A stretch of DNA of 64,000 nucleotides from Chrysomallon squamiferum (GCA_012295275.1 CM022666.1:13711606-13775605); one strand, 5' to 3'; shown: positions 1 to 14,479, counted from the stretch's first letter. The notes: generated by a model from the sequence alone, not told the origin. Numbers and translations: made by a program.

Positions 1-711
1 CTGATTAAATCAAGGATAATGTTAGTAAACTAATTTTTAAACCTCGGTCCCAGCTCAGAATAGATATGATTAAAAAAAAAAAAAAAAAAAAAAAAAGAGA
101 ATAAGGTTCTAAAAAAATAAAAATACAAAATATATAAAAAAAGACAGTACAAAAGGGGAAAAGACCGACAAGTAGAAAAAGAAATCGATTTTCAGACCTA
201 ACACAAAATTGTGATCGTAAAAAAAATTCTATCTTAAACCGAAGCATAAAATTTTGATTAAGTTAAAAAAAAAAAAAAAAAATGCTCTCTCAAACCTTTT
301 TAACTTCACATGGTGTCTTCTCAGGCACAGAAACAGGCGTCTATATATAGCTCAGATCATTAATAAAAATAATAATTAAAAAAAAGTAAAAAAAGTAAAA
401 AGAAAATCCGAAACAAGCTGACACAGGCGAAGACAATTGCATTACTGAAGATAACTCCTCTATGAATGTTTATTGTTCAGTTCGGAAAGATAACGACAGA
501 AGCAGAGCTGTCAGGAAGAGATTAGTTTGGTTATGAGTTTTTAATAACAGCGGCAAGTTGTTGATTAGGCAGATTCGTCATTCGATTGTTACTAATGTTC
601 CGCCATTAGCGCGAGATTTCTAACGCGCCATTTTCTTCTTCCGTGCTATTATCTCGCCAACGTCGGTGAGCATCATAAAATTTGTGACGGTTTTCGATAT
701 TTAATTAATTA

Positions 712-759
<48 letters not shown>

Positions 760-957
760 TAATTATTGCTGCAATTGATGTTTCGTAAATCCATAAAAAC
801 TGATGTTCGTAATAAGACTAATAACTGAAAAATAATTACGCAGTGATATGAACTTGAACATTTGTATTCCATTAAAATATCCCGAATAAATGGAAGGCGA
901 TTTTTTTTTTCTTCAAAATATTGTTTAGTAATTCGAATATTATTTCTGTTCATTTCT

Positions 958-960
<3 letters not shown>

Positions 961-1043
<83 letters not shown>
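961..1043. repeat. (CT)n microsatellite
   Basis: An uninterrupted CT dinucleotide run of about 83 bp. It explains the Ser-Leu and Arg-Glu open frames on the two strands. Confidence 0.98.
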
Positions 1044-1048
<5 letters not shown>

Positions 1049-2061
1049 GTATTACAGGTTTCTCTGACCTTTTCTTTGTCGTTTTTACCACTTCTACTAA
1101 TTTATTGGCAATCGACTTCTTCCCAATTCACTCATCTAAGACTAATCTGCCGTCAGCCGTCTTTATATTTCTCTTGATTAATTTTCCTAATCGCGCCGTA
1201 TATCAATAAAGCTCTATAATTATTAGAGTATTCTTAATGTTAGGCGTGAGACCTTTCCAATAATAGGGAAAAAAAATCAAAAGGCTTTTTGTTTACTCCA
1301 CGGCGACCGTAACAACAGACACTTTAGAAACTTCCGGACAAACTTGGGGCGGATTTAGCAAATTTCCGAGTACTGTTTATTTTCCCCGAGATCATCCTAA
1401 GATAGAGCAAACATGCTTAAAGGAAACAAATTCAGTTTTCAGGTAGTGCAGACGTCAGGTGTAATAGTATTACCGAACAGCCAGACGGAAAGAAAACGAA
1501 GGGTTTATTTAATGATGGCGCTTCACATTTTTAATGAGCGTGTGTTAACTTCGTCTCTGACGTCTTCGTAGACTGAAATAGAAATCTGCACTTTCTGTTT
1601 CCTGTTAACTCTGCGATCTAATTTGTCTTGGTAAAAGGAAAACGAAATAAACAAGATTTTGAAAAAAAAAAAAAAAAAAAATCGAAAGAAAGGAAGAAAA
1701 GAAAAGAAAGTGTAGTTATTATAAGGCTCCTGTTAAAACGGTTTTAACAAAAAAAAAAAAAAAAAAAAAGTTTTACAATCAGTTTATCTTTTGTCTTCTG
1801 TTTTTGTCTTTCCATTTACGAACATACCTTTATCTATATCTGTATATTCCTAAGATGTTTCTTTGTGTTATATATATATATATATATATATATGAATGTT
1901 TGTATGAATGTACATGTGTGTATGATGTACATACGTATGCAACTTATTTAATAAATTATATATTTATGTGTGTAAATGTATTTGTTATACAAGTACATAC
2001 ATGTATCTGTGTATTGTTCATATGTATATTTGTGTGAAATTATATGCGTGTCAGTGTATCG

Positions 2062-2203
<142 letters not shown>

Positions 2204-2945
2204 AGTTTGTCTGTGTGTAAGTGCGCGCGTCTATGCTTCATGAAAAAGGATTTTCGGTATCGTTATTGATATTTTTAAACTGTCTCCTCTCTCTCTACCT
2301 CAAACAATATCATTAATTGACCAAATTACCAGTTTTTCGATTACACACTACCTACTCAATTTATTTCATGTCGTATTTGTCCGGACTCACGAAATTAACA
2401 GACATATACCACATTTGTGTTTTTCCGGCTGGGTAAACGCATATTCAGATTCAGCTTCATCCTTCGAGTGCCTGTCCAAAATAGATCGTTTCAAATTATC
2501 TGTAATAGCCAGTATCCATCTTTCAGTAGACCTATAACTGATGAAACGATTCATTTAAAATAATTAACTGTCAAAACGACGCATACTGTATATAAACGAG
2601 AGTTTGAAACTGGCTAAGACCTTCGCAAATTAATGCAAATCTTTTGGCTGATAAACGACTCAATTATTTTTCTATTTTTGGACGCCTGCTTCTTCGGTAT
2701 AAATGTCTGGGCTTATCTTTGCTAAATCAATTACAGGTATTAGATTTAAATTGCGCTTGCATTTCCAAGGAAATGGCTGATTCGACGTTGATGACGGTAT
2801 CATAATAGATCCGCCGTATGACGTAATACACCCCGCACACGTTGATGGCAACGTCTTGAATTTATTTTGGAAATGCTTTCCACTATTGATCAGTGTTATC
2901 TTCGTGGGAATTAGGTATGATAACAGAATTTTTTTTGCTTTAGGA

Positions 2946-2970
2946 GACAGACAGATAGATAGAGAAATAG

Positions 2971-3061
<91 letters not shown>

Positions 3062-3080
3062 TAGATCGACAGACAGATAA

Positions 3081-3175
<95 letters not shown>

Positions 3176-3200
3176 TGATGGGTGACAGAGAGCGAGAGAG
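2946..3200. repeat. Compound (GA)n / GACA / GATA microsatellite
   Basis: Two long GA tracts (about 2974-3053 and 3090-3173) are separated by a short block of GACA, GATA and GATC tetranucleotides. The structure suggests expansion on both sides of a mutated core. Confidence 0.97.
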
Positions 3201-3401
3201 ATGGACGTGGAAAGGAAAAATGAGATATTAACAGAGACACAAACGTGATACTTATATAAAAATATACATACATACACATTTTTTTCTTAAACTTACTGAG
3301 TCCAAGAACTTCATATGACTGGCTTACCTAGAATTTAACAACAATTACTTACAACTATACACAAGCACTTTTTCACTATTTATTTACTTATATGTTTGTT
3401 T

Positions 3402-3550
3402 GTTATTATTATTATTATTATCATCATTATCATCATCATCATTATTATCATTATCGTTATCATTATCATTATCATTATCATCATCACCATTATCATTATC
3501 GTTATCATCATCATCATTATCATCATCATCATTATTATTACTACTACTAC
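3402..3550. repeat. (ATT/ATC)n microsatellite
   Basis: Interrupted trinucleotide array of ATT, ATC and GTT units ending in CTA units. It gives long low-complexity open frames on both strands, which are not genes. Confidence 0.96.
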
Positions 3551-3965
3551 CTCGCTGTATAGGAAAACAGTTATTTTCATATCCACTTTCTTGTTAATCA
3601 ATAGGTGACTGACATCTAATTATTGTTAAAACCTTTCAATGCCAGCCTACACAGTCAACGAAGAAGTTTAGTTTAAAATTAATTTCCTTGGTGTTTTATT
3701 ATCGTTGTAAAATCTAGACGCATTATTATCTTTAATTATCCGGAATGGCGAACAAAATTGTGCGCTTTTTTTTTTTTTTTTTTTTTTTGGCGAATGTTGT
3801 TGTTGTCGATATATCGATTTATTAATTTATCGATTAACCGATAATCTCTGGTGTAACATAATACAGACATGATACAAAAAAAAAAAAAAAAAAAAAAGTA
3901 CGGTAAAAAAAAATTAAATAAATAAAAGAGATATGTCTGACTACAGTAAATAAAATTCTGTAGAA

Positions 3966-4063
3966 TGTAGGACATAGGCTCCCCGGGGACAAAAGCTCCC
4001 CCCTAGGCGAACACCCCCCACCACTGGATTTGCAAGGTAGATAAAAGGTCCCCTAGATGAAAT
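3966..4063. repeat. Short degenerate CTCCCC-type repeat block
   Basis: About 100 bp that is strikingly GC-rich for its surroundings. Related units read roughly GGACATAGGCTCCCCGG, GGACAAAAGCTCCCCCCT, AGGCGAACACCCCCCA and, further on, AAGGTCCCCTAGATG. It looks like the end of a dispersed repeat or a short-unit minisatellite. No coding capacity is visible. Confidence 0.5.
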
Positions 4064-4366
4064 GTTCTGTAGAACAAAAGCAATTGTTACAAACAGCCAC
4101 TTTACTAAAGCATACATACTACATATCTTTATCAAAATCAGCTTAATTGTGTCGTCATTATCAGTTTAATGTGTTTGTTTGATCAACATAATTACTGTGA
4201 TAATAATTACAGTTAAGATAAAGGGTACAATTTGAAGAAAGAATTTATATCAAAGCATACCTAGACATATGGACTATATATATGTATGGATGTATGTATG
4301 TATGTGTATGTTTGTAGAGAGAGAGTGTTTGAGAGAGAGTTGAGATGTGTGTGTGAGAGTTTGTGA

Positions 4367-4370
<4 letters not shown>

Positions 4371-4434
<64 letters not shown>
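4371..4434. repeat. (GA)n microsatellite
   Basis: GA run of about 64 bp, followed at about 4503-4548 by a short ATCT tetranucleotide array and a TA run. Confidence 0.97.
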
Positions 4435-4436
<2 letters not shown>

Positions 4437-4502
4437 GCTGATATTTTACCGTTACATATTTTTTATGAATATATGGTCTGTGTATATATTTATGAATATA
4501 TG

Positions 4503-4536
<34 letters not shown>

Positions 4537-7500
4537 ATATATATATACCCACATGAAAGGATGGTTTGTTGTGAATTACTATGATAAATAACTTCTGTGT
4601 TGATGCACGTGTTTGTTTGTGAGTCTGGAAAAGCTGGAAAGCATAAGTATGTCATCGTGGAAATCTGGAAACATCTGAAGACAAACAGACTGCTGCCCAG
4701 GTGTTTCAGTTTCACCGAGTCTGAACGAAGAGGCAGTCAGGAAGTGTTTTGTCTTGTGTATGCTAAGACCCTCGCCAGTTGTTTACCAAAGGTCGCGGCA
4801 CTCAGTCAGTTCGTAGATACAAAAAAGACGACAGCACGAAAACAGAACGTCAAAACATCATCATCGGTTATTGACCTTAACTCAAAGTGTCGACTGAAGC
4901 ACAAGGATTTTTTACTTGTTTTTTTATTTTTTGCTTTTTCGTCTTCGTCTTCTTCTTCTTTTTTTTTTTTTTTTTCGAACTTTGAAAAACCACTGATTTC
5001 TAGGAATGATATTGAAGAGTGTTTCGGTGTAAATGTACAGATGAACTCTTTATCTGATGGTAAGATGACTATCTGGGAAATTAAACAAGAGGTTACCGCC
5101 CGTTTGAGCAAGTGGAAAATAACGATATGAATGTTGTGTTGCAGATAAAACCTGTTTATTTGTCAGTGAAGTACATTAATTTTATTATTTAGACGTTCCA
5201 TAATTAACATAAAACAATAACACTAACACGGTTTATACAAATCTCTTCCGGGCAGTTTGCTAAGGTTTTGTCTTGCATTTGTATATTTAAAATATTAAAA
5301 TACTAGCAATTCGTCAATTCATTCTTTACGTTTTAAGTTCAAGAGCTTATTTTCATTCAAAAACGTAATCCTTTAAAATATTTATAAAAAAAAAAATTTT
5401 TACTACTCTTTACCGAATCACATGAGTTACTTTTCGGGATTCGATTTCATTATCACTAACCTAAACATTTTCTTACATACCACATACTGTACAGGGAAAT
5501 TGTATCTCAGTCCAGTAGTTCAGGCTGGAGAAACTGTTGTGCGCAGGATTTGTATTCCTCATTGCTTTTCCCATTTTACCCAGTGCTCGACTACTAGTTT
5601 ATCAAATACCATGGTATATGCTTTCTTTTACATGGGAAGGTCCATATAAAACATTCTCTTTCTGCTACCATCACCACCACCACCACTACTACCTCTACCA
5701 TTACTACAACAAGTGATGAAGAGTAGTATATAAACTTCGAGTATGTATTATTGGTTACTCCTCAGGTAAGGTTTTAGGAAGGTAGACGTGGACATAGAAT
5801 TGTTGTATTATCGCCTGCATGAAGATGACTGCTTATGCAATGTGCAAGGAGCAGACGTCATCTTTCCTTCTCAGTCTGATGTTCAAGCCGTGGAAAAGAA
5901 ATGTCCTGGATGCGTTATTAAATAAAACATTTCGTCCACCTTGACTATGTAGGCCAGCTAACCCACTTTACTGTACAATTCTGATCCATTTCCTTAATTT
6001 CCATGTTCTCTCGTTCACGCTCTGGAAACGTTCTACAATCTAACGTTTTACATGATCTACTGTGTGTTTCTGTCTACCATTACGTGAGAATTCTTAATCC
6101 AAAAACATTACAAACAGACCGATCCTAAATCACCGGGTTTCTCCTGGCATCGAAAGAGAAGGCAATAAAATATGGCTCATCTAAAGATGCCTGGAAGCCT
6201 ACGAAAGATTTAAGACATCACCAGCTAAGGTCGCAGGGCGATGGATATTTATTGCCCGCTGAATACGCACTCTTATGATTTCTTGTTGTTATTATCAAAA
6301 ACACGATCAATGCCATTAAGAGAAATTATATTAATACCGCAGCCTGATGACGTGGACGTTGTGGCTGGAGTAGTTTCTGTGCAAATATAATCAAGATGCT
6401 TTAGTAGTATTTGGAAACCGGCACTAGCGGCTGTCAGTTAAAACATCCTACTTTCCTAGTTTCATTATTCCTATCTGCCGATTCTTAACGTTCAGTTTGA
6501 GCATCTCGTTTCTGTGTAATTGTGCTATTTGTTTATGGCGGCGAGGCCATTTTGTGGTCGTTTCAAATATTTGCCTGCCAGTGACCGGAATATTAACGAA
6601 GGAATCTGGAAACAGGGAAAGCACATCTCCGTCTTGTAGATACGTCTAAAACGACTCGACTGAGATCTGTAAGAACACATTTGTCTCCAGATTAACACCT
6701 AATATTCGTCTGCCTAATCCCGTTCAGTGTGTTTGTCTTTTAAATCAAATCTACATCACTCTCATCGCTAATCCCTCTAATCCTAGTGGCGGTGTTTACT
6801 AAGATTAATAACTGACGGATGTTGACGTTTTATTAATTAAAGAAACATAAATTGTGAAATAAAATAAATAATAACACTTTTAAACATTTAAAAGTCAGAG
6901 AAAAAAACCCAATAAGAATTTGATGTAAATTTAAAACTGAGCTACAATATATCTATATATATATATATATACATTTATTATTATTTTGTTTTACATATAT
7001 CAAAATACAATCTTACAAACACGCACACGTAATTAATTATATACCTATATACATTCCTTTATATATCAATACATATAAAGATGCAAGCACATCCATTCAT
7101 CCATCAATATAGAGACGTATATCAAACACACACACACAGACATACACACACATATACATACATACATAAACATGCACATTCATACATGCATACATACGTA
7201 CATATATACATACATATATATTATATACAAAAACACACACACACACATATATATTTACATACATACACACATACACATAAACAATTTGAAATTAAAACAC
7301 AACACTAAATCTTTCACGTTAACAATAATTTAATATAAATAATTATGGAGCGAGCCATGATGAATCAATCTATAACAAACGTGAAGTAAAAAAAATTAAA
7401 TAAAAGAAAATGATTTGTTTTGATACGACAAAGTAATAACGGACTTGACCCAGCTACGTTCTTCTCGGCTCTATAACTTTACCATAGACCGAATCTGACA

Positions 7501-7928
7501 AATTAATTAGAAGAAAAACTCATTTATATTTCTAAATCGCTTTCTGCTCCGATCATTTATTTAATGCCTTGGCCCTGTTTGAGGAAAATTTGCTAAGAAA
7601 ATGCTCGCAATCGTTTCACGTTGACGAAAAGATGTGTTAAAATTCGCGCTTCTCCAGAGCAAACTCAAATATTGGTCCTCAAATATTTAGAATTGTTACC
7701 GAGCTTAGAATTATTGGAGAGAAAAAAAAGAGAGGAAGAAAGCTTGAGAAAGGATGAAATGTCGAAGGCAAACAGAATTAGATAAAAGGGAGAGTAAATA
7801 AAATACGATGGGGAAAAAAAAAAATAATTACAAAGAAAAATGCAAAGATTATTTTGTAAATATAGGAGAAACATCAGTTTATAATATAGAGTGAAGAATA
7901 CGTAATGAGATATTTAGTTCTTTTTATG

Positions 7929-7934
<6 letters not shown>

Positions 7935-7971
<37 letters not shown>

Positions 7972-7974
7972 ATA

Positions 7975-8030
<56 letters not shown>
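7935..8030. repeat. (GT)n-(ATT)n compound microsatellite
   Basis: A GT run of about 35 bp is followed after a few bases by about 18 ATT units. Confidence 0.97.
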
Positions 8031-8032
<2 letters not shown>

Positions 8033-8427
8033 CACTAATAGGCTAAATTCAGTACGAAAAAATTGTTATACATGTGCTACTCTTCTTGCCATTAGTATTA
8101 CTATAACAACAACAACAACAATTTCTACTACGGCTGTTACCACGACTGCTGCTTCATCTTTTACTATTACCACTATTACCAATATTGCTACCGAGACTAT
8201 CACATGATGACATGCCAGCAATATAAGTTTATCCGAGAAATAAATCCTCTAAGTTGAGGCGTATCGCGATGGTATGGCTAATTTTAATTTTGTGTTGTAC
8301 ATCTGTATACAGTCTTTTCTATTCTGTAATCCTATGGCTAATGAGAACAAATTTATTCTCGTTGCCATGGAAAACTGCTGAAGCACGCGACCGTCTGAGA
8401 AATCTCTGACAAGGACAGAAGGCTTTA

Positions 8428-8633
8428 TGACGTAGACGATTGCGTCATAATAAAACTATTACGTAATTATCAAACCGAATAGCATACTAATTACATAATT
8501 ACGTAATTTCCAATCAAGCAGCTTTTGCTTTAAATTATGTCGCATGCCACGTCAACTCCATTGCTGATTACTTGTTAAGCTGTCATAAAATCTGCCCGCG
8601 TCTGATCGTATTACGTAACATCCGCTACGTCAT
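8428..8633. promoter_or_regulatory. Cluster of bZIP-type palindromes (possible enhancer)
   Basis: Three exact TTACGTAA palindromes lie at 8459-8466, 8499-8506 and 8611-8618; the last sits in ATTACGTAAC. Three half-site or CRE-like elements accompany them (TGACGTAG at 8428, TGCGTCAT at 8441, TACGTCAT at 8626). TTACGTAA is the known PAR-bZIP/E4BP4 recognition core. No gene is recognised within 10 kb, so a regulatory role is inference from motif density alone. Confidence 0.3.
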
Positions 8634-8709
8634 CACAGTTCCAAAAGTCACGAAAATTATGAAACAAAATATAAATAAATATAGTTATGTATGTATGTAT
8701 GTATGTATT

Positions 8710-8743
<34 letters not shown>

Positions 8744-9583
8744 TGTGTGTGTGTCTGTATGTATGCAAGAACAAAATTAAAATGTAATAAAATAAAACAA
8801 AAACAAAAATATACGTCTTAATTTTATTTTGGTTTTTTAGTGTCTATTGATCGTATATGGATAAAAATAATAGTAATTTCTTATTTCATAAACTATATTT
8901 GATCTACTTTCCTATTTCTGTTCTGTTATTAAAATCTATTAATATGTGGTTTAATGTGTTTTGTTTGAGGTACTAAACGCCAGATGAAGTCAAATACTGG
9001 ATCTAATTATTTTCGCTCTGGATTTTTCTTCAATTAATATTTCATTTTGCTAAGGTGAATTTTAAATTGGCTTTACTTAGTACTCCCGAGGTAAATTAAA
9101 AATAGATGTGTTGGCAAGTCAAAATTAGGTACGTTGGTTTCAGTATTTACTTGCTGTTTCCTTACATTTTTACTAACAAAAAAGTTCTATGACTTCATTG
9201 TCAGCCTTTGTGCCTATGATAAACAAACCCGAATGTTAATTGATAAAAAATGTTATTATAATATATATATGTATGTATATATGTATGTGCGTGTGTATGT
9301 GTGTGTTGTGTATGTATTTTGTGTGTGTGTGAATGTGTGTGTTTATGTGCTATACAAGATTTTAAGTGTTGACCAACTGACTAAAATTTAAACTTGTTTG
9401 AACTGAACGTCAAAATTCGAACGTATCTGTCTAGAGTACAGTATTTAAAACTGTAGCTTGTATCCTTAAAAAAGCAAAAAAAAACAAAACAAAAACAAAA
9501 AGCAACAAGAACTGTTAGCATTAGTGTGTTAACGAGTTAGACATAATCACAATGGTTAACCATAGCGCCATCGAGTCCAGTTA

Positions 9584-9898
9584 GACCATTACAGTATTAC
9601 AGTATACCATTACAGTATTACAATATACCATTACAGTATTATAGTACACCATTACATTATTACATTAGTCAATTACAGTATTACATTAGTCCATTACAGT
9701 ATTACATTAGTCCATTACAGTATTACATTAAACCATTACGTATTACATTAGACCATTACAGTATTACATTATACCATTACAGTATTACATTACACCATTA
9801 CATTATTACATTACACCATTACATTATTACATTAGATCGCTACAGTAGGTCATTACATTAGACCATTACAGTATGACATTAGACCATTTCAGTAATGA
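9584..9898. repeat. Minisatellite, ~21-bp unit
   Basis: About 15 imperfect tandem copies of a unit close to CCATTACAGTATTACATTAGT. Variants are mostly in the last few bases (AGT, AGA, ATA, ACA). The array stops close to a second array with a different unit. Confidence 0.93.
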
Positions 9899-9949
9899 CA
9901 GTGTTCATCTTCTTTATCATTAAGCAATCATTTTCACAGAGTTACTTAG

Positions 9950-10640
9950 AGGCCACATTTTACTTATTATTATTCGATTATGTTTACAGAACTGGCATAA
10001 ATCCCAGATATACTTATCTTTAAGCAAGAATGTTAAAAAAATGAGCGTAAATCCACACACACTCATCTTTAAACACGTCTATTCTTGAAATTAACGTAAA
10101 TCCACACACACTCATCTTTAAACACGTGTGTTCATGAAATTAGCGTAAATCCACACACACTCATCTTTAAACACGTGTGTTCATAAAACTAGCGTAAATC
10201 CACACATCTTTAAACACGTGTGTTCGTGAAATTAGCGTAAAACCATACATGCTTTTCTTTAAAGACATCCATTCATAAAACTAGCGTAAACACATACACA
10301 CTTATCTTTAAACATGCATGTTCATGAAATATGTTCACGAAATTAGCGTAAATCTATACACACTTATCTTTAAACACGTCTATTCATAAAAAAGTATCGT
10401 AAGCCACATTACAAACACCATTTTTGCGATTTATGTTTACGAAGTTAACGTGATGCGACAACACACTTATCATTTATACAGTTACGTCCACAAAATTAAT
10501 GTACGTCCACACTTCACTCACCATTACGCAGACAATTAGCGTAAGGTCAATCAAACGCGCTTATCATTACGCCATTACTTTCACAAAACCAGCGCGAGGC
10601 TCACATTACGATTATCACCGAAGCTGACACGACATCGGGT
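9950..10640. repeat. Minisatellite, ~49-bp unit with degenerate flanks
   Basis: The unit contains GCGTAAATCCACACACACTC followed by ATCTTTAAACACGTGTGTTCATGAAATTA. Copies are most alike between about 10,030 and 10,380. They become progressively diverged on both sides, still recognisable by AAATTAGCGTAA and ACTTATC(A/T)TT out to about 10,600. The unit carries the 10-bp palindrome ACACGTGTGT. Confidence 0.9.
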
Positions 10641-11257
10641 CACGACCTTATGAACCTAGCGGAGTTTAAAAACCAGCGACACGCGCAGAAAGACTAACGA
10701 GGCTCGCTGTTTCTGATTGATTTCAGTTCGAGGCCGTTGTATGCAAGGCACACCACACAATGCCAGGTCTCATCGTCTCAGCTATTGATTAACCCCCCTT
10801 TTTTTTCTTAATTCTTTTTTTTTTGTTCAACTGCTTATCATCGGCAGTGGTATCAAGTCCAAGTCTAAAGGTGTTATCTTAAAAGTTAACTTAATATAGT
10901 GAAGGTAATTACTTTAGCCGTAAAGATCTTTCAGCGGTTTCTCAAATCAGTTTCAACCGTTTGCAAAAAAAAAAAAAAAAATGAAGAAAAAAGTAGTGCT
11001 TGTTTTATCGACATTTTTTTTTCATGTTTCTTTATATATGATGTGGTTTAAGCACGCTTTCGTGGACACTGGTGAGCAAGTCAGGGTTGTTAAGTTTTCT
11101 AAGCTGAAAGGAATGGTGGTGATATGATGTTCTGTAGCTATTCTGTTAGCGTTAGGTTCGAGTTGTTTCATGGATTTGACCCCATTGCTCACAGATTTTA
11201 CACCCGTTAGCTTCGTTACTGAATTAGTAATTATTTTCTGTTGCCATATAATTAACA

Positions 11258-11438
<181 letters not shown>

Positions 11439-12110
11439 TCCTGTTCATTAAACAAACAGTAATTCCTTTTTTTTTTTTTAAACACCCGTGATAAATTAGA
11501 AGAAAATAACACATAATTAAATAATTAAAGAAAAAAAACCGGGAGAGGTAATGAAAAGGAAATGAATTTTAGATTGACAAAAACGAAAGAGAGAAAAAAC
11601 CCACTATTTATTCTAATGGCGGTGTGTGTGGGGGGAGAGAGAGAGAGCAGACGATAACCTATTATTAAGCAGTTACTTTTGATGAAATGTAAACAAAACG
11701 TATTAAATATCATTTTTCAATTACTACTGGAGGATGTCTGAAAAAGGAGCGCGTGCTGGCTGGTTTGTTAAAAGGAGAGCACGTGTATCGGTATCTAACA
11801 GGGGCTTGTAGCATGTTGAACACGTTTTTCAGATCACTATAATTAGTAGAATGAGGAGGAATGACGGGAGCAAATGTAATTTGGTTTGTCTGTGGAACGT
11901 CTTCGATGTTAGTGCCATTAAAATAAAATAACACAAATAAATAAATAAACATAAATAAATGAATAAATAAATAAATAAATAAATAAATAATGAGCATATA
12001 TCTTTTTTAAATCTGTATTTAATGTGATATATTCAATGAAATGAATTTGAGAAATAATTTTTATTTCATTTTTCTAAGACATTCTCTCTGCATCTGTGTA
12101 TAAATAAATA

Positions 12111-12130
<20 letters not shown>

Positions 12131-12189
<59 letters not shown>
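12131..12189. repeat. (GA)n microsatellite
   Basis: GA run of about 59 bp directly preceded by a TA run. Confidence 0.97.
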
Positions 12190-12191
<2 letters not shown>

Positions 12192-13017
12192 CGTGCGTGT
12201 ATGTATGCATCTGTTTGTCTGCCTATCGCTCTCTATCTGGATGTTTCTCTCTAATTTTTATTAAGTGCTGTTCAATTACGTTTTTTTTTTTTTTTTTTTT
12301 TTAAATGCAGACGTGGACGCAACAAACCAAATTAAACCTGGCCCTCTTTAGACTGGCTGTGTTATGAGGAAGTCGGGAGCAACGCAAACGCAGATGGCAG
12401 CAGGGTTGTGTTTAATGAAAACTATAATCTGAATCACACACGATCACGGATTGCGAATTGAAGGTTTATCGTATGAGAATCACTTCGGGGGCTAACTCGA
12501 TTGTGGCATTTAGTTCCTTGACGTTACGGCTCTGATATTCCCGCACGTCAAGTGGTTGCTACAGCTCGTGATTACAGACAAGCATTTCACTCCGCAGTCT
12601 TCGTGGATAAGATTTCTGTGGGAAAATAAAAGGTGGGGAAAAAGGAAAGGAATTCTTTTGCAGGTGGGACGAGAAGGTATGTGGTTGTTGTTGTTGTTAC
12701 ATGTGCGTTTGGTTGCGTTGGGATTGTCAGCTGTGAAGGATATTGTTGCAGTTTGTTTTTCTTTGTTCAATGCGAAAGTGAAACGAAAACCTGTTACGTT
12801 TGTTGTTGTTGTTTTCGTTATTATTATTACAATTATTTTTAGTATTATTGTTATTATTATTATTTAAAGTATCAGCGATAGATTAGATAGAGACAGACAA
12901 ATAGCAGAATGACAGACAAAAAGATATAGGTAGACAGATACAGAGAAAAACAATGATTTGGGGCAAAAATAGAGGTAAAGAAATAAAGTTTGAAAGTGAT
13001 GGAAAATATATATATAT

Positions 13018-13136
13018 TCAGAGAGAAAGACAGAGAGAGAGATTGAGAGAGAGAGAAAGAGAGAGAGAGAGAGATAGATTGAGAGAGAGAGAGAGAGAGA
13101 GAGAGTGTGTGTGAGAGAGAGAGATATATATAGAGA

Positions 13137-13213
<77 letters not shown>
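13018..13213. repeat. Interrupted (GA)n microsatellite
   Basis: GA tracts with GATT, GATA and GTGT interruptions, then a longer uninterrupted GA run of about 65 bp. Confidence 0.96.
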
Positions 13214-13214
<1 letters not shown>

Positions 13215-13531
13215 ATAGTAATATCTACAGATACAGTGTTACTTACTCATCTGTTTTTCCATTCGTCTGTTAGTCGCATTGCTCACCTGTCTTCTGTCTC
13301 TGTAACAACCATTCAGTGTCTCTGTCTTGTTCTTGTTGTTTTATTTCTTCCTTTTCTTCAACCTACTAAATCTTCTAAAGACAATATGTTTTTGCTGAGT
13401 TTTGTTTTAAATCGTATATTGTGGTTTGTATCGTGCATACTGGCGTCTGAACGTCATAACTGGTCCTAGTATTAAGATGTTATATTAGTGTCAAGATTTT
13501 CGTCATACACATAAACACAGAAACATACGCG

Positions 13532-13533
<2 letters not shown>

Positions 13534-13575
<42 letters not shown>
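13534..13575. repeat. (CA)n microsatellite
   Basis: CA run of about 42 bp. Confidence 0.97.
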
Positions 13576-13576
<1 letters not shown>

Positions 13577-13678
13577 TCGAGCACACATTCAAATATATAA
13601 CTCATTTAACAATTTGTAACTTTTTAAAGACACGTTAATCAATAAGCTTCTTTTTTATATTATAATACGTTTTTTTCA

Positions 13679-13738
<60 letters not shown>
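13679..13738. repeat. (AAT)n microsatellite
   Basis: About 20 AAT units, followed by diverged AAT/GAT-rich DNA to about 13,815. Confidence 0.97.
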
Positions 13739-14479
13739 TTTGTAATTATAGTGATAATTATAATTATAATGATGACGAAAATTATGATAATAATGAGATG
13801 ATAGTGATAATGATTATCGTAGTGATCTATGAAACAAAGAAAGAAAGAAAAAAAAAAAAAAAAAAAGAAAAAACAACAGAAACATCTGTTGTTTATTTCC
13901 AAATAACACTTTAGACGCAGGCGACATTTAAACTGAAACACGACGACAACGTTCAAAGATTTCCAAACATCTTAAAATAATGAAAAATACACACATTCCA
14001 ACCAACAAATCCTGCCGAAAGCTTTTCTTTTCTGGACTGGTTGAACACGAAACATATATCCAACACTCCCCTTTTTTTTTTACTTTAAAAGTTTATTTGT
14101 TTTGCACCCACACACCCACCCACACACACACACACACACAGACAGACACACAGACGACTTGAGTTCTGTTTCTAGAACATGCCTCAGTGTCTCAGCATGC
14201 GAGAGCTCTTCAAATATCAAAGATCGTACCTCGCTAGAAATGAAACTTCGCGACTGCTCAAGCTGTGAAGTTTTTCCATATGTATTTTTTTTTTTTTTTT
14301 TTTTTTCTTCTTTTTCTGGACGGATTTGTCTGCTGTAATCTTGTTTGATCTTGTTTATGCGAATCTTCGCGGTTCACAATGAATGTGGCATGTTAATATT
14401 TACTCTGTATGACGGCACCGAACCCCCACGTCCGTAATTATCTTTCGTTTTGTTAGCTAGCAGATGTTTTGGGTACAAG

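Noticed and set aside
2672-3279. Long Ser-Leu open frames on the minus strand
   Set aside because: They are read through GA microsatellites; similar frames appear at every GA/CT tract in the window.
4597-5130. 177-codon open frame on the + strand
   Set aside because: It contains a long Ser/Phe low-complexity segment, has no recognisable domain, and no splice or homology support.
9584-10640. Regularly spaced repeats considered as a CRISPR-like array
   Set aside because: The units are directly tandem without unique spacers, and the genome is clearly animal.
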